Positions 1-11,521 of a stretch of 64,000 bases of DNA are shown here, one piece after another. Numbering within the stretch: the first letter of the stretch is position 1; each line of letters opens with the position of its first letter. The DNA comes from Tetradesmus obliquus. Taxonomy: Eukaryota; Chlorophyta; Chlorophyceae; Sphaeropleales; Scenedesmaceae. Where the stretch lies: NCBI GenBank assembly GCA_030272155.1, contig CP126191.1, positions 3,556,501 to 3,620,500 of the forward strand, written 5' to 3'. The translations under genes and the position numbers were made by a program. The notes below the pieces were generated by a model. The model was not told the DNA's origin. It made no database searches and saw only the letters and a program-made list of their open reading frames with translations.

Positions 1-3000
1 CAATACGTGCGTGTAGCAGTTGACGATCACGTCGAGTGGCAGAGGACAAGTAAAGCAGCTTATCTGGCCATGGCAATGGCACGACATGCAGCAGGTCCTT
101 ACGCCTGTGCCACGTGTTACTGCACAAGAAGCACCACATGCCCAACCAGCGCCAGAATCACCTCCCTGATCTCCAGCTGGGCATGTGTGGCAAAAGCTCC
201 TTGCCCCTGCTACTCTTATGTCAGCATCTTACTTCAAACCCAACTCAAACCAACTCAAGCCCCGTTCCTGCACGCAGCAGCCGGCTCTCACCTCCCTGAT
301 CTCCAGCGTGGGCATGTGTGGCAGGAAGTCGTTGCCCACAAAGAAGCACAGGAACACAAAGTCATCCAGCACGCGCTCCCGGTCAAACGGGAACGGCAGA
401 TGCGGGATCCTGAACTCCAGCGCGAGGTACTCCCGCAGCAGCGAGACGCTCAGGAACTGGAACGGCTTGCGCGCAAAGTCGGGCGTGTCGTCTGCGTCCT
501 TGTCGGCGGCCAGGCCGGTGGTGCGTAGCGCGGAGGTAGGGTCATTGCCGGCAGAGGCGAGCATGGCAGCCACGTTGGGCTTGTTGTCTGGCGGCGCGTT
601 GTTCTGGAAGATGACCTGTGTGTGCAAGGACGGCAGAAGGGCGTGTCAGCGGCGGGCATCAATGAAAGCAACCTTGCAAGCTGCAGCAGCGCATGCCATT
701 ACCACCTGAACACATGTAAAACAACTGTGTTATACCGCTGCGGTTCATGAAGGTGCAGCATAACTAGAACATGTGGCACAGCCTGATGAACGCAACACCT
801 GCTCAAGAGCTTGCCAACCAGTGCTGTGGCCTGTACAAGCTTTGTCGCAGAGCCGAGGCGTGCTCTCGCGCTCACCTCACGCAGAACCGTGACGGTGCGG
901 CTGTTGCATAGCCGGCGCCAGCATGATGCGGTCATAACATGCTTGTCACGGTGTGTGACCTCCCAACAGACCCAGAGCCACGCTCCGAAACAGACCCGCC
1001 GAGGAGAATGTCAAACAAAACTATGGCCGCTGTTTGGTTGGTGTTGGTTGCTCATTGCACTTGTAGTCCCCAGCAACAATAGCACACTCCCACAGTGTAC
1101 AACACACGCACCTCGCGCAGGATGGTGAAGTGCGGCTCGTGCGTGGCCAGCGCCAGCATGATGAGGTCCGCATCCAGCCCATACATCACGTGGCGCGTGT
1201 TGGGGTTCCAGCCCGGCTGCCCGCGCTGCTCGCGCACAAAGGCCATGGCCTTGTGCTCGCCCTCGCCTGGCACGTTGGCGTCAGACAGCACCACCTGGCG
1301 GCAGGAGTGATTGAAAACAGCAGGCAGCGGTGAGGACTCAAACAGGAGCAACAGAGGTACTGCTGTGAGCAACGTTAGGGTGTGCATGATGCGGTGGAGG
1401 CTTGTCGCAGCACGCACCTGCACCACCCACAGTCAAATAGCATCCCAACCTGTCCCGTGTATGCACGGTTTAGTGCATCACCTCTCATCTCCGTTGACTG
1501 CAAGGTACATTTGACACTTGATAACCTATGTAACATAATCTGGCACCTTCCTCAGGCCCACACACGCAGCCGCACCTCGATGTCGCGCCATCCCGGGTCG
1601 CTGTTCAGCCGCAGGTGCACGTAGTACTGCAGCGCGATGGACAGCCGGTGCATGAAGGGCGTGCCGGGCGTGATGGTGTTGGAGTCGAAGATCTCGCTGC
1701 GCTGCTTCTTGGGCACGTGGATGCCCTGCTTGATGAACTCCTGGCGCAGACGCTCCTCCTCAGCCTCCTGCAGTTTGTGCGAGGGTGTTGTGGTGTGAGA
1801 GTGCAGAGCAAAGGAGCAAAGGAGTGAGGGAATGTGGCAAAAGTGTAAGAGGCGGGTGAGGGGTAGACGTGTGAGGAAGCGTGAGGGCAGTGTGACGGTG
1901 TTGTGGTGAGTAAGTGCAGAGCAACACTCTAAGTCATGCAAAGCTGCCGATGATGCAAACTGCACGAGTCGAACACTGTGCTAAAGGCTGTACTAAGTAC
2001 GCTGCGACAAAGCATGCCACAACTGCACCAACAGCCAGCTGTCACTGCAGACGGCCACCACATGTCTTTGCAAGCTGCTGCCGCAGCCGCCACTGCTGCC
2101 GCCACCACTGCCGCAGCTGCTGCCGCACCTTCTCCTCCAGGTCCTGCGCTGCCCTGAAGCGGCGGGAGCGCTGCTGGTTCATCTTGGCACGAGGTGCGGT
2201 GCCATCTGCAGCAGCACACACAAACACAGACAGCGGCAGCCATGAGGCTCTGGCCAGACGTTACAAGAGTTTTGCCAGACTGCATTAAAGCTGCGGCTTG
2301 CTGTAGCAGCTGCTGCACAGGCGCACAGCCTGATGGCCAGCAGCATCCCAGCAGGCAAATACTCTTGCATCACCACAGCATGTTGACTCTCACATTGCGC
2401 CACAGCGCCGCATGCGGAGCTGAAACGAAATGAACAGCGGGCATGTCTGAGCATGTCTGCAGGCCAGCTGCCAGCAGTGTGGGCTTGTTGTTGGAAGCGG
2501 CTGGCAGTGTGCGAAGAGCACTCACCAATAGCCAAGTACAGCACGCGCCGCGGTCTCACGATGGAGAAGAGGCGGTCGATGTAGTCAAAGATGTTCTGGA
2601 ACACCTCGTTCTCGGTGGTGGGAGCGGGCTGCAGCAGGATGCATGTTACAGCAGCAGTAGTGATAGATCAGCGGTAAGTAAGGCACAGAAGTCAAGGATA
2701 CTGCAGTCATAGATGAGGGCCGCAATGACAGCTGCGCAAGGGCTGCCGGGCTACGGCTCAGTCGTCTGCAGCTGCTGCCTGTTCACAAAGTGGTGCACTA
2801 CATTGCTGCACTGGCGGCGTTGCTGTCCAACATGTTCTGCTGCTGTTGCTGCGTCGGTTGCTAGTCAGATGCTGCAGGTTCACTTTGATCTATGGCCCCT
2901 CCATGTAAGTGCTGTTTGCAACAGCAACTGTACTAGTAGGCAGTACTGCCTAGGCACGCACCCTGTCCTCTGGATGGAAGCAGGGGTGGATGATGCCATT

Positions 3001-3394
3001 CATGTCCTGCAACACAGCAGCATCTCCTGTCAGTAGTGCATTGCAGCTCTGCAGCCTGTGCAGCTGCTCACTGTGCTTGGCTCACTGTACTGGGCAGTGG
3101 GTAGCATTCCTCGGCAAGTGCCTTGATTCCAAATGCGGTTGGGGTGCATGCAACTCACGCACAAGAAGCAGCAGGTACGTGCTGTGCTGCTGGCCACCAT
3201 TTGCACAGGCAGCGTGATACCTGCTGCTTGCTTACCAGGTACAAGTTGTCGAACTCCTCCCCGTTGGGGTTGGGCTTGGATGTGTCCAGGGGGACCTCCA
3301 CACCATCCACATACTGCTGCTGCTCCTCAATGACATCCCGCACTATCTTGGGGTAACGATCGCTCAACCAACGATAGAATGCTGGAACTCCCAT
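1..3394 (-). CDS. XRN2: 5'-3' exoribonuclease, XRN2/Rat1 type (partial, 5' part of gene)
   Basis: Processive 5'-3' exoribonuclease, by family a nuclear enzyme acting in RNA turnover and transcription termination. Exons (coding order) 3394-3236, 3006-2962, 2628-2526, 2205-2129, 1767-1576, 1294-1112 and 615-292 join in frame to 361 codons; the gene continues past the left edge. The protein starts with the diagnostic [16 protein letters not shown]. It then shows the XRN catalytic blocks: [23 protein letters not shown], the GIHVPKKQ...TPGTPFM stretch, [24 protein letters not shown] and [16 protein letters not shown]. The acidic metal-binding residues of these blocks are present. The stretch between LDADLIML and NDFLPHMP (residues about 230-350) suits the Rat1/XRN2 branch rather than cytoplasmic XRN1, but that assignment is from memory. 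Introns after the exons ending at 1112 and 292 hold decayed copies of those exon ends (see repeats). Confidence 0.93.
155..206 (-). repeat. Intronic copy of an XRN2 exon 3' end plus donor
   Basis: Bases 155-206 repeat 286-337, which is the 3' end of the real exon (ending at 292) with its donor. Both contain cacctccctgatctccagc and gggcatgtgtggca. The copy lies downstream of the real donor on the transcript and has drifted by several changes. Confidence 0.75.
871..935 (-). repeat. Intronic copy of the 1294-1112 XRN2 exon end
   Basis: The stretch cacctcacgcag...ggtgcggct...gccagcatgatg repeats the end of the exon at 1112-1167 (cacctcgcgcag...agtgcggct...gccagcatgatg). It keeps the donor-side layout but no usable reading frame. 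It sits about 190 bases downstream of the real donor. Confidence 0.7.
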
Positions 3395-5632
3395 CCTCCT
3401 AGCAAGCTGCTGTGAGCTTTGCTGCCTTCCGTGTCTCCGCTATGCACCTGCCCACTTGTACAAGTAGGCTGGAGCGACCAAAATCCTTCAAATATACGTG
3501 TTCAACTGATATGAAACATGATAAGTCAAGTTACGAATAGCAGACACTGCAACCCGGGCAACAGCGCAAAGCAAGTCTGCAGAGGCGGCCTGCTTCGCCT
3601 GCAAAGACTGGCTGCTACGTCTGAACGGTGATGAGCGTGCACGATCCGGCGTCAAACCTGGCCGGTGACATCATGATGCACATTCGGGTGGTTGGGTACG
3701 GTTATGTCACTCCTGTCAGTAACATCCCCACTGGGTCCCAGGAAACTGTTGCAGATTCTGCAACCACTGGTAGCCCCCGTGTGCTGAGGCAGTGTCAGGC
3801 ACCAGAAGAGAAGCTGGGCACGATCAGTCAGCCAAGTGTCCTTACAATTGCAGACTCCGTTTTGTTCAGCGTACTTTGCAGCCGCATATATTTTTGTTTA
3901 GCCGCATACATGACCTGACATCACTGCTGCAACAGGAACATCCATGATGGAGCATGTCAAGGTCATCAATATATGGAGGAGGCAAACCACCAGATGCGAT
4001 GCGCTGTAGGTCCTCCAATCTGCATAGGGTCGACATGAAATGCATGGTGCACAAAATAAAACAACCGGAAGGTGGAAGGGTTGGGATGGTGTTGTTAAAC
4101 CGTAACATACATACGTTAGTATGTTACCACCGGGCACACGGGTTCGGATGCAACCAATGCAAACTTTCTGAACTGGCAGATACTTGGCTACAAGAACAGC
4201 CAACATGCCATGCGTCCATATGCTATTTGTGTTATCCAGGCCAGCAATGCACCTGCTTCGCAAGCACGGTTCATGGCTATGCCCAAACAGGGACACGGCG
4301 CCTGCAAGGACAGCACATGCATGCGGCTGCCAGTCAGTGCACTTTCAGCACAACGAGAAACCAAACTTCCAGTCTGTGAACACATACAGTGTGAATATAA
4401 AGACAACGCTGGCAGCGCCATCTGCACTTATCACGTCCAGATTTGCTGTTCAGGGCGCAGAGCGCACTGTGTCGCCTCCATGGCACGACTTGACTGGTAA
4501 GCACCTGCAGCCGCACACATGGCTTTGTCACTGAAGACGTCACGTCTTCACGGTGTCATCAAGCACAACTTGCCGCATGCTGCACGTCATTTGCACACGA
4601 CATGTAACGACACTGTATCACACGCATGCCTGCTAAACATGTGCAGACAGCTACAGCACACTACTGCACTGCTCCACACTGAGCTCACAGCGCTCTCCTA
4701 TTACGTGTACAGCAGTTCACAGGAAACGTAATACAAAGAAGACACAACCGCCAGCGCGGGTGGCACGCAAGCAGCACAACAAGCTGGTACTACGCAACTG
4801 CTACACTATCATACAAGTACCACAGCTGATAACCGACAGAACTCTGCAAACTCCCTTGCTGGCTACAGCTGGCTACAGCAGGAGCTGCTATAGTAATACA
4901 AACCAGGGTTGCAGCCTAGCACCAGGGGTTTGCAGCCTAGCACCAGGGTTGCAGCCTGGCTGTAGCTGCAGGAGTGTGACACACCCAAAGTGCAATAGCG
5001 TGCACATGCTGGCCCACACACTCTTGCATTGTGCCGAGCCATGGAATTCTGCTGCCCACCCAGTGTGTTTCCCAGTTACATGCAGCACCGCTGACACCCT
5101 GGTTGTGGTTCGGTGCACACAAACTACGACATCATCTGTGTACTCAGCTGTACAAGCGAACGCCAACTCGTCAACGCACTCACTGCTCCACACACCCAGC
5201 ATAGAAGCACTGCCGCAACAACAGCACCATGCGCAGCAACAAAGCAATTCACGCCGGTGCTCTGCCATACATCAGCCCTAGAACCAGGTCCGGGCACGCA
5301 TTTGATGCAAGGAGCAGTGCGGCAGGCGCCACCAACCAAAAAACAACATGCGCGTCAACAGACCCCGGCACGCGGCAAGCTTTGGTCATCTCCGCTGTCT
5401 GCAGCAGTGCACCAATACATACATAGCTAGTTGTTTTGGCACCTGGCAGCAAGCAGGCACGCCTCAGACTCCACATTTGACCCTTTCAAGTGAAGCACGC
5501 CACGCACTTTAAGTCCAGCAGCTGACACGCTGACATTGGCTGCTAATGCTGGAGATGTTGCGCACAAGGCAGCCCGGCTGCAAACAGCCCAGCATGCCTC
5601 GAAACAGCAGCAGCAGCAGCAGCAAGCGCGCA
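3395..5632. other. Intergenic region upstream of XRN2 and downstream of the thioredoxin reductase gene
   Basis: I see no supportable gene in these 2.2 kb. The XRN2 promoter should lie just above 3394. Short ORFs here have no recognisable domains. A motif near ggttgcagcctagcaccagg recurs about three times at 4905-4960. TTACA (TGTAA on the minus strand) at about 5076-5080 could be a poly(A) signal for the thioredoxin reductase gene. Confidence 0.5.
4900..4970. repeat. Short tandem repeat, unit about 22 bp, ~3 copies
   Basis: The unit gttgcagcctagcaccaggg occurs twice in full, followed by a shorter, changed third copy. It is intergenic. Confidence 0.6.
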
Positions 5633-8600
5633 TCACGAGGCCACTGCCACCTGCTGCCCGCTGGGCCCTGCTGCTGCTGTGCCGCTGCTGCCCCAGTTTG
5701 CGCCTGGCGCCACCTCACCACCATCATCAAAGCTGCGGGAGCCTGGGTTCTCTTTCTCAGCCAGGTAGCGCTCCACCTCCAGCGCAGCCATGCAGCCTGC
5801 AGCAAGTGGCGCAGCAGGTGCGTCAGTGACGATTTGTAATGTACATTTGACGCTTTGCTGCTCTACGAACAGGAACAGTGCTTGCCGTGAACAGGCTGCC
5901 GTGAACTAGCTGCTGCAAGCGCTCAGCAGGTGTCTGCGGTGTGGGAGGCTACCGTGTCTCCGTCTGCAGTGTTACCAACCTCATACCAAGGATGGACCGC
6001 TGACAGACACGTGCATGGCAATGCATGCTAACAGGATGTGTCTCCTGCAGGGACGCACCTGAACCTGCAGCTGTGATGGCCTGCCTCCACTTGCGGTCCT
6101 GCACATCTCCAGCTGCAAACACACCTGCATAGCACGCAACACCAGCACACAGCAACCACCGCACCATCACTTTAGCAAACCTCGGCTGCTGCGACACATG
6201 CACAGCGCGCTCATGCAGCCCCAGCACTCACAATATGCGCACAAGCAGCAGCAAGACAGTGCTTTACGCTGCGATCAAGACTTGCCTTATATGCTGGTGG
6301 CTGTGCTGTCTGGTGCAGTGGCGATGTAGCCGTACTCATCCAGCTCCAGCTGCCCGCCCAACTGGCAGCACATTGAGCATCAGCACCATAAGCACCACCC
6401 ACGCAGGCATTGATAACCAGCTGCCGGTCAAATATCTTGACACAGCAAGGCACGTAGACACTGCAGCTGTCCTGGGGCGACTGCAACTCGTGTACAACCG
6501 CGGACAAGGCCTCGCAACTCTCAGGACAAGACATATGCAGCAGCACACCACCCGCCCCACCTTTGATGCTGGTGGCTGTGCTGTCTGGTGCAGTGGCGAT
6601 GTAGCCGTACTCATCCAGCTCCAGCTACCCGCCCAACTGGCAGCGCATTGAGCATCAGCACCATAAGCACCACCCACGCAGGCATTGCTAACCAGCTGCC
6701 AGTCAACTATCTCGACACATCGATGCACGCAGACGCTTCAGCAGTCTCGAAACGACTGCAACTCGTGTACAACCGCGGATGAGGCCCCGCAACTCTCAGG
6801 ACAAGAAATCTCAGCAGCACACAGGTGCCTCACCTTTGATGCTGGTGGCAGTGCTGTCGGGTGCAGTGACAATGTAGCCGTATTCGTCCAGCTCCAGCTG
6901 CCCGCCCAGGAACTTGGTGGCGGGCGCGTGCCCAATGGCAAAGAACAGCCCAGAGAGTGGCAGCTTGCGCACCTCCCCTGTCTGGTTGTCGCGCAGCACC
7001 ACGCCGCCTGCAGGACAGACCGAGCACAGATAGAAACAGCAATCACCGGTCATATCACCCTTGACCCCTTGACAGCAGCTGAATCAATATGTTTGTATGG
7101 ATGTTCAATTGTTCTGCAGCAAGCCATGCAGCTGTCACTGTAGGGTGTCCTGCAGGGACACGATTCCAGCCTGCTGCTGTGCCCTGCTTCATCCTGCAAG
7201 CTTGCCCTCCTGCTGCGTTTATCATACTGCTTGCAATCACGGCTGCGGGTGTGCGCACAACATCATCCTACAAGGCTGTGGCTGCTCTGCTGTGGCCGCA
7301 TGCTGTGCAGTACTCAAGGAGAGCACAACCTCACTGCCACATGCTGGGGGTTGATTGTCCTGGCTCTACAGCGGCAGAACCAGCACATTATCCCATGCTG
7401 CAGTGGCGTGCTGTGACGATGATGGTGCTTGGCAGTCAGCCACTGGCCACTCACCCAGACAGTCATCCTCCTCCCTGCCATATGCTTCCAGCACTTCATG
7501 GTGCCACACAATCTGCAGCCACACACAGCAGACACAAGCGCACAGCACAGGACAGGCAGGCAGCCGTCACACGCCGTCAAACACTGGGCGAGTGCTGTAA
7601 AGAGTGCTGTCTGATGCTGCGCGGTGTATCATAGCCAACGCTGTCACTACTCACAAGAGCCAGCCACACCATCAGCATGCACTAATCACCCCCCGACGCA
7701 ACAAGGTCAGCTCAGCAGGGCGTTTGTCTTAAACGGCATATCCCGTTGGCCAGTACTACATAAATCCTGCCCCCGCCCCACCTCAATCTTGGGGTTTGCG
7801 CGTGCGCGCTTCTGCATGACCTTGCTGGCCTCCAGGTGATCGAAGCGGTGGATGACGTACACCTTGCTCGCGTAGCGCGCCAGAAAGCCCGCCTCCTCCA
7901 TGGCCGAGTCGCCGCCGCCGATCACGCCCACCGGCTGGTTCCTGCAAGCGCCAGCAGCAGCAGCAGCAGCCGCAGCAGCACAAATATCAGACATCAGGCC
8001 CAAACCGCTGGCACCAACGCATGATTGTTGAGTCGCCGCCGCCGATCACGCCCATCGGCTGGGTTCCTGCAAGCGCCAGCAGCAGCAGCAGCACAGGTTG
8101 AACAATTCAGGTCGCGGCAAGGCTGGTAGCGAAGCATCATTGCTAAGTAGCCGCCGCCGATCACGCCCACCAGCTGATTTGCGCTGCAAAGGTGCGGTGT
8201 GCGCTGTGCACACGAGGTGTGGCAGCTGGCGCACATGCGTGGCCATGCCGATAAAACACTGCCACCCAGCGAGCCAGCAACCACCAAAGGACGCTGTCTG
8301 TGCACACCATATAACCACCTGCCAACTGTGCGCTGCTGTACCTTGTTACATACCGGAACAGGGGCGAGGAGCCGTCACACACTGCGCATGCTGAGATGCC
8401 CTTGTTCCAGAAGCCTGTCTCCTCATCCGTGCCGGGGATCTTCAGCCGCTTTGCTGCTGCTCCTGTGGCGATGATGACTGCATTGGCTGTGATGGCCTTG
8501 CTGTCGGTCCACATCTTGAAAGGCGAGCCGCCCAGCAGGTCGAGCTTGGTGACTGTCTCTGTGAAGATCTTTGTGCCATATGTAAGGCTCTGCTGCCTGC

Positions 8601-10007
8601 AAACACAAATACGTAGATAGATTGGAGTGAACAGCAAGGGTAGGTTTGATGTGATGGTTGAGAGGAGTTCAGCGCTGTTCCGTTTGCAGGAAAGCATGCA
8701 TGCCAGCTGCTGCAAGCATTGCCGCACCGCAAGTGGCTCTGCTAGGCGTGCTTGCTGAGCACACAGTGGCACTGCTGCAGTTCACGGATGTGCCAACAGC
8801 ACCCGCCGCAAGTGCTGTGCTTGCATGCTGATGGCAGACCGGCAAGTGCCGCCCCCCCCCCCCCCCCCCCCCTGCCAAATGCGACAGTGTCACTACTGCA
8901 ACAGCGCTGACGCTGCTGCTGCATGCGTGCAGCTGCGCCTGCTGCAGCACTCCCTGCTGCTGCTGCTGCCGCAGATTTGCCAGCTGTGCTGCGTGCACCT
9001 GAACCGGTCGCACAGGTCACCGCCCAGGATGGGCTCTGGAAAGCCAGGGAAGTTCTCTGCAGAAAGCGACAGCAGCATGTCACGCCATGACACGATTGAA
9101 ATTGCAGGACCTAAAACCGTATGGCTGCTGGCACAGCTGAGAGACACCCCAGTGTCCCTGTTCAAGACCACCTTGGGCTGCAACTGCCTCGCTTTTGTTT
9201 GTGCACAGACCCAGCTGCTGCATACCATAAGATGCTGCAGGTGCAGAACTGGTGCAGCGGAGGCCAGCTGTGCTTAGTGCAGTGCTGTGGCTGTGCTGAG
9301 CAGCATGGTCCCACCAGGCCACCAACGCTGCTTGAAGGGACCGGGCATGGCTGCAGTGTGTGGCACTCACCAACATAAGTGGTGGTCGTCAGCTGCCCAC
9401 CAGGAGCTATGCCATTTGCCATCCTGCACAGCAGCATAAGCAGCAGCAAGCCTACCGTTGACGACAAAGCCAGGTGTGGTATATGTTTGTTGCTGTGCAG
9501 TACCTGTTGCAGCTGCTGACGGCGTGCAGCGCGTGCAACTGCTTTGTACTGCATTTTGTGCGCCTTCAAGTGCACCCACTCTTGGTGGCTGGTAGGATAT
9601 CAGCTGCACAGATGACCAAAAGTTCATGTACGCAACGCTTGGCTGCATGGCTATTGGATATTGTGTTCCCGTCTGTGTTGTAGTGCGCAAGCTCACCAGC
9701 CCTCAAACAGTATTGGTTCCAGCTCTGCCCTGCCCAAGTAGACAGCTGCTGCATGGGCAGCTGGACCGCCGCCAATAATAACCACATCTGCACTGATCTC
9801 CTGTACACAGCAGCACCGGTTGCTGTTGTCAGCCACAGCCATGCCATGGAACTGTCGGAGTTGTGCTGCAGCAGGGTGCTTACCTGCAAAGCGGACTGTA
9901 GGGGGCGCAGCCTCGCTGCCCTGCTTTGTAAAGCTGATCCCCAAAAGCGGCATTTTGCTAATGAGAAGCCGAGCCTGCCTGCTGGGCGATCGTAAACAGC
10001 AGCACAT
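5633..10007 (-). CDS. NTR: NADPH-dependent thioredoxin reductase (NTR, low-Mr type)
   Basis: Flavoenzyme that passes electrons from NADPH to thioredoxin. Nine exons (10007-9697, 9423-9371, 9056-8999, 8596-8354, 7941-7782, 7512-7455, 7007-6834, 6124-6059, 5796-5633) close to 428 codons plus stop. The FAD motif [13 protein letters not shown] is at residues ~75-87 and the redox-active CAVCDG has cysteines at ~211 and 214. The NADPH motif [13 protein letters not shown] starts at ~227, and the second FAD motif [18 protein letters not shown] is near the C-terminus. The protein ends in a 40-residue G/A/S-rich tail with no thioredoxin domain, so it is the plain NTR type rather than the NTRC fusion. 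I took the ATG at 10007; an in-frame ATG at 9953 (MPLLGISF) is an alternative. Residues 1-70 look like an organelle presequence (inference). Two introns contain copies of adjacent exon edges. Confidence 0.93.
6286..6829 (-). repeat. Two tandem 272-bp units derived from an NTR exon end
   Basis: Units at about 6286-6557 and 6558-6829 are highly similar. Each begins with about 75 bases copied from the 3' end of the adjoining real exon (exon 7007-6834), for example gatgtagccgtactcatcc. The rest of each unit is intronic (shared landmarks: cgactgcaactcgtgtacaa, ctctcaggacaag). The real exon follows directly at 6834, so this is a 2.3-copy array spanning an exon-intron border. Confidence 0.9.
8029..8185 (-). 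repeat. Two intronic copies of an NTR acceptor plus exon start
   Basis: The real exon start (7941, reading GAACCAGCCGGTGGGCGTG on the minus strand) is repeated at 8029-8095 and again, more diverged, at 8147-8185. The first copy keeps the cttgcag acceptor but has one inserted base after it that breaks the frame. The second encodes [14 protein letters not shown] residues. Both lie upstream of the real acceptor on the transcript. Confidence 0.85.
8852..8872 (-). repeat. Poly-C run of 21 (poly-G in the NTR transcript)
   Basis: An uninterrupted homopolymer inside the NTR intron between the exons ending at 8999 and starting at 8596. Confidence 0.9.
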
Positions 10008-11288
10008 CTCGCTGCTGCCCTCGTAGAGACTTGCTGCTGCTTCGTGCCTAGTAACGACTGCATCTTACGTCACAAGCACACGTGTTTGTTTTGAGGCTTC
10101 TGAACGTGTCGCAGTGAGCTGCTGTGCTTCTTGCAGCTGAACGTATCTCTTCGGGGAAGACCAGGGGAAACGGTGATCTTGCAACGTGCAAGTGTGTTTC
10201 TTATCAAAACCGCGGAGCGGTGTTGATGGATGCTCAAAACGTTGAGAACGTTGAGAAAGGACCATGCTGGCTCCGCTGTGTCACTGACATCCCGCCCTTG
10301 GATGACCACCCCTGCTGCTCAGTGAGCAGCGTAGCACCAGCAGTAGCAGTGAGCTGCCCCGCGAGCCTTTGCAGCGCCGAGCGCTCCTTTCAGAGCTCGT
10401 CGTTAAGGGTTGCAGGCTGAGAGCGTTCAAGAGCAGATCTCTGGAAGACAGCCATGCACACGTGTGCCTCATAAGCAAGGACAGTCGCTTACACCACTGA
10501 AGAGCCTCTCCACAACACCATCCGCCAGAAAAGACGTCTGGAAACCTCGCAAGCAACACCAACACGTCAGTTGACAAGCCTTATTTGGCACAAGCCTGTC
10601 ATCTGTAACCACCAAACTGCAACGTTCCAGTCTTCAAGAGCAAAAAACCAATGCATGTGCTCGTCATCTGCTAGTGTGCAGCTGTTCTGTGCCCTCACAG
10701 CACTGGTTCAACACCACTGGAGCCTATACACAACAAACATACAAAACAAGTGCAAGGATGCACCGCCCGACGTGTGGGTTCTTCTTTGCTGATGCTTGAA
10801 CCATCTTGCTCAGCTGCCGTCAACAAATGCTGGTGCACGACACATCCCAGGCCACCCACCCGCAGCAGCAACTGCCGCAACGTTGCGTGCAAGGACACGT
10901 TATCACACCTATCCGGTGTGTGCTTCTTCTTACTCGATCTGAACAGGCATACACTTGCCCTTGCTCCAATGACCAGCATCGCCACCAGCACCCATCAGCA
11001 AACACCAGCCGCTAACAGCCTGTGCGCAGCAGCAAAACGTCACACCGGCCGTGCACCCGAGTAACCAGCCCGAAGCGTAGCATCCTCACAAGCCAAGATG
11101 CACGCGCATACTCCACAACAAACAAACCTAGATGCATTGTTGACACACCAGCTCCAGCAGCCCGCCAGTGCTTCCAGGCCCTCCAAACGGAAGCTCCCAC
11201 AACCACCCGACTCCCCTGCTCTTCTTCGCACAGCCAAGCCAACCTGCCAGCAGCCGGACGCTACCCTCGGCAAGCAACCGCCCGGCAA

Positions 11289-11343
<55 letters not shown>

Positions 11344-11521
11344 GTGCTCTGCCAAGTGCTCCATGTTATACACACCATCCTTCCTACAAACTACACAGCA
11401 GGCAGGCCCAGCAGCTGCATGCAGGCCCACAGAGCATGCCCTGCAGGCTGCAGCGCAGCATTCAGACTCGCCTGGCCGTGCAGTCAGTGCCGACATTTCC
11501 TCCGGCTGGGCTGCTGACAGC
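10008..11521. other. Intergenic region between NTR and the glycine-rich RRM gene
   Basis: It holds the NTR upstream region and the 3' flank of the RRM gene. I see no coding sequence with recognisable domains. The long ORFs over 11100-11600 arise from the (CA)n tract. The only clear element is the dinucleotide array listed separately. Confidence 0.5.
11289..11341. repeat. (CA)n microsatellite, about 26 units
   Basis: Perfect alternating CA over about 53 bases, about 180 bases beyond the stop codon of the glycine-rich RRM gene. Confidence 0.95.

Noticed and set aside
5633..5900. Thioredoxin domain at the NTR C-terminus (NTRC)
   Set aside because: The reading frame stops at 5633 after a G/A/S-rich tail, and no WCGPC-type motif follows.
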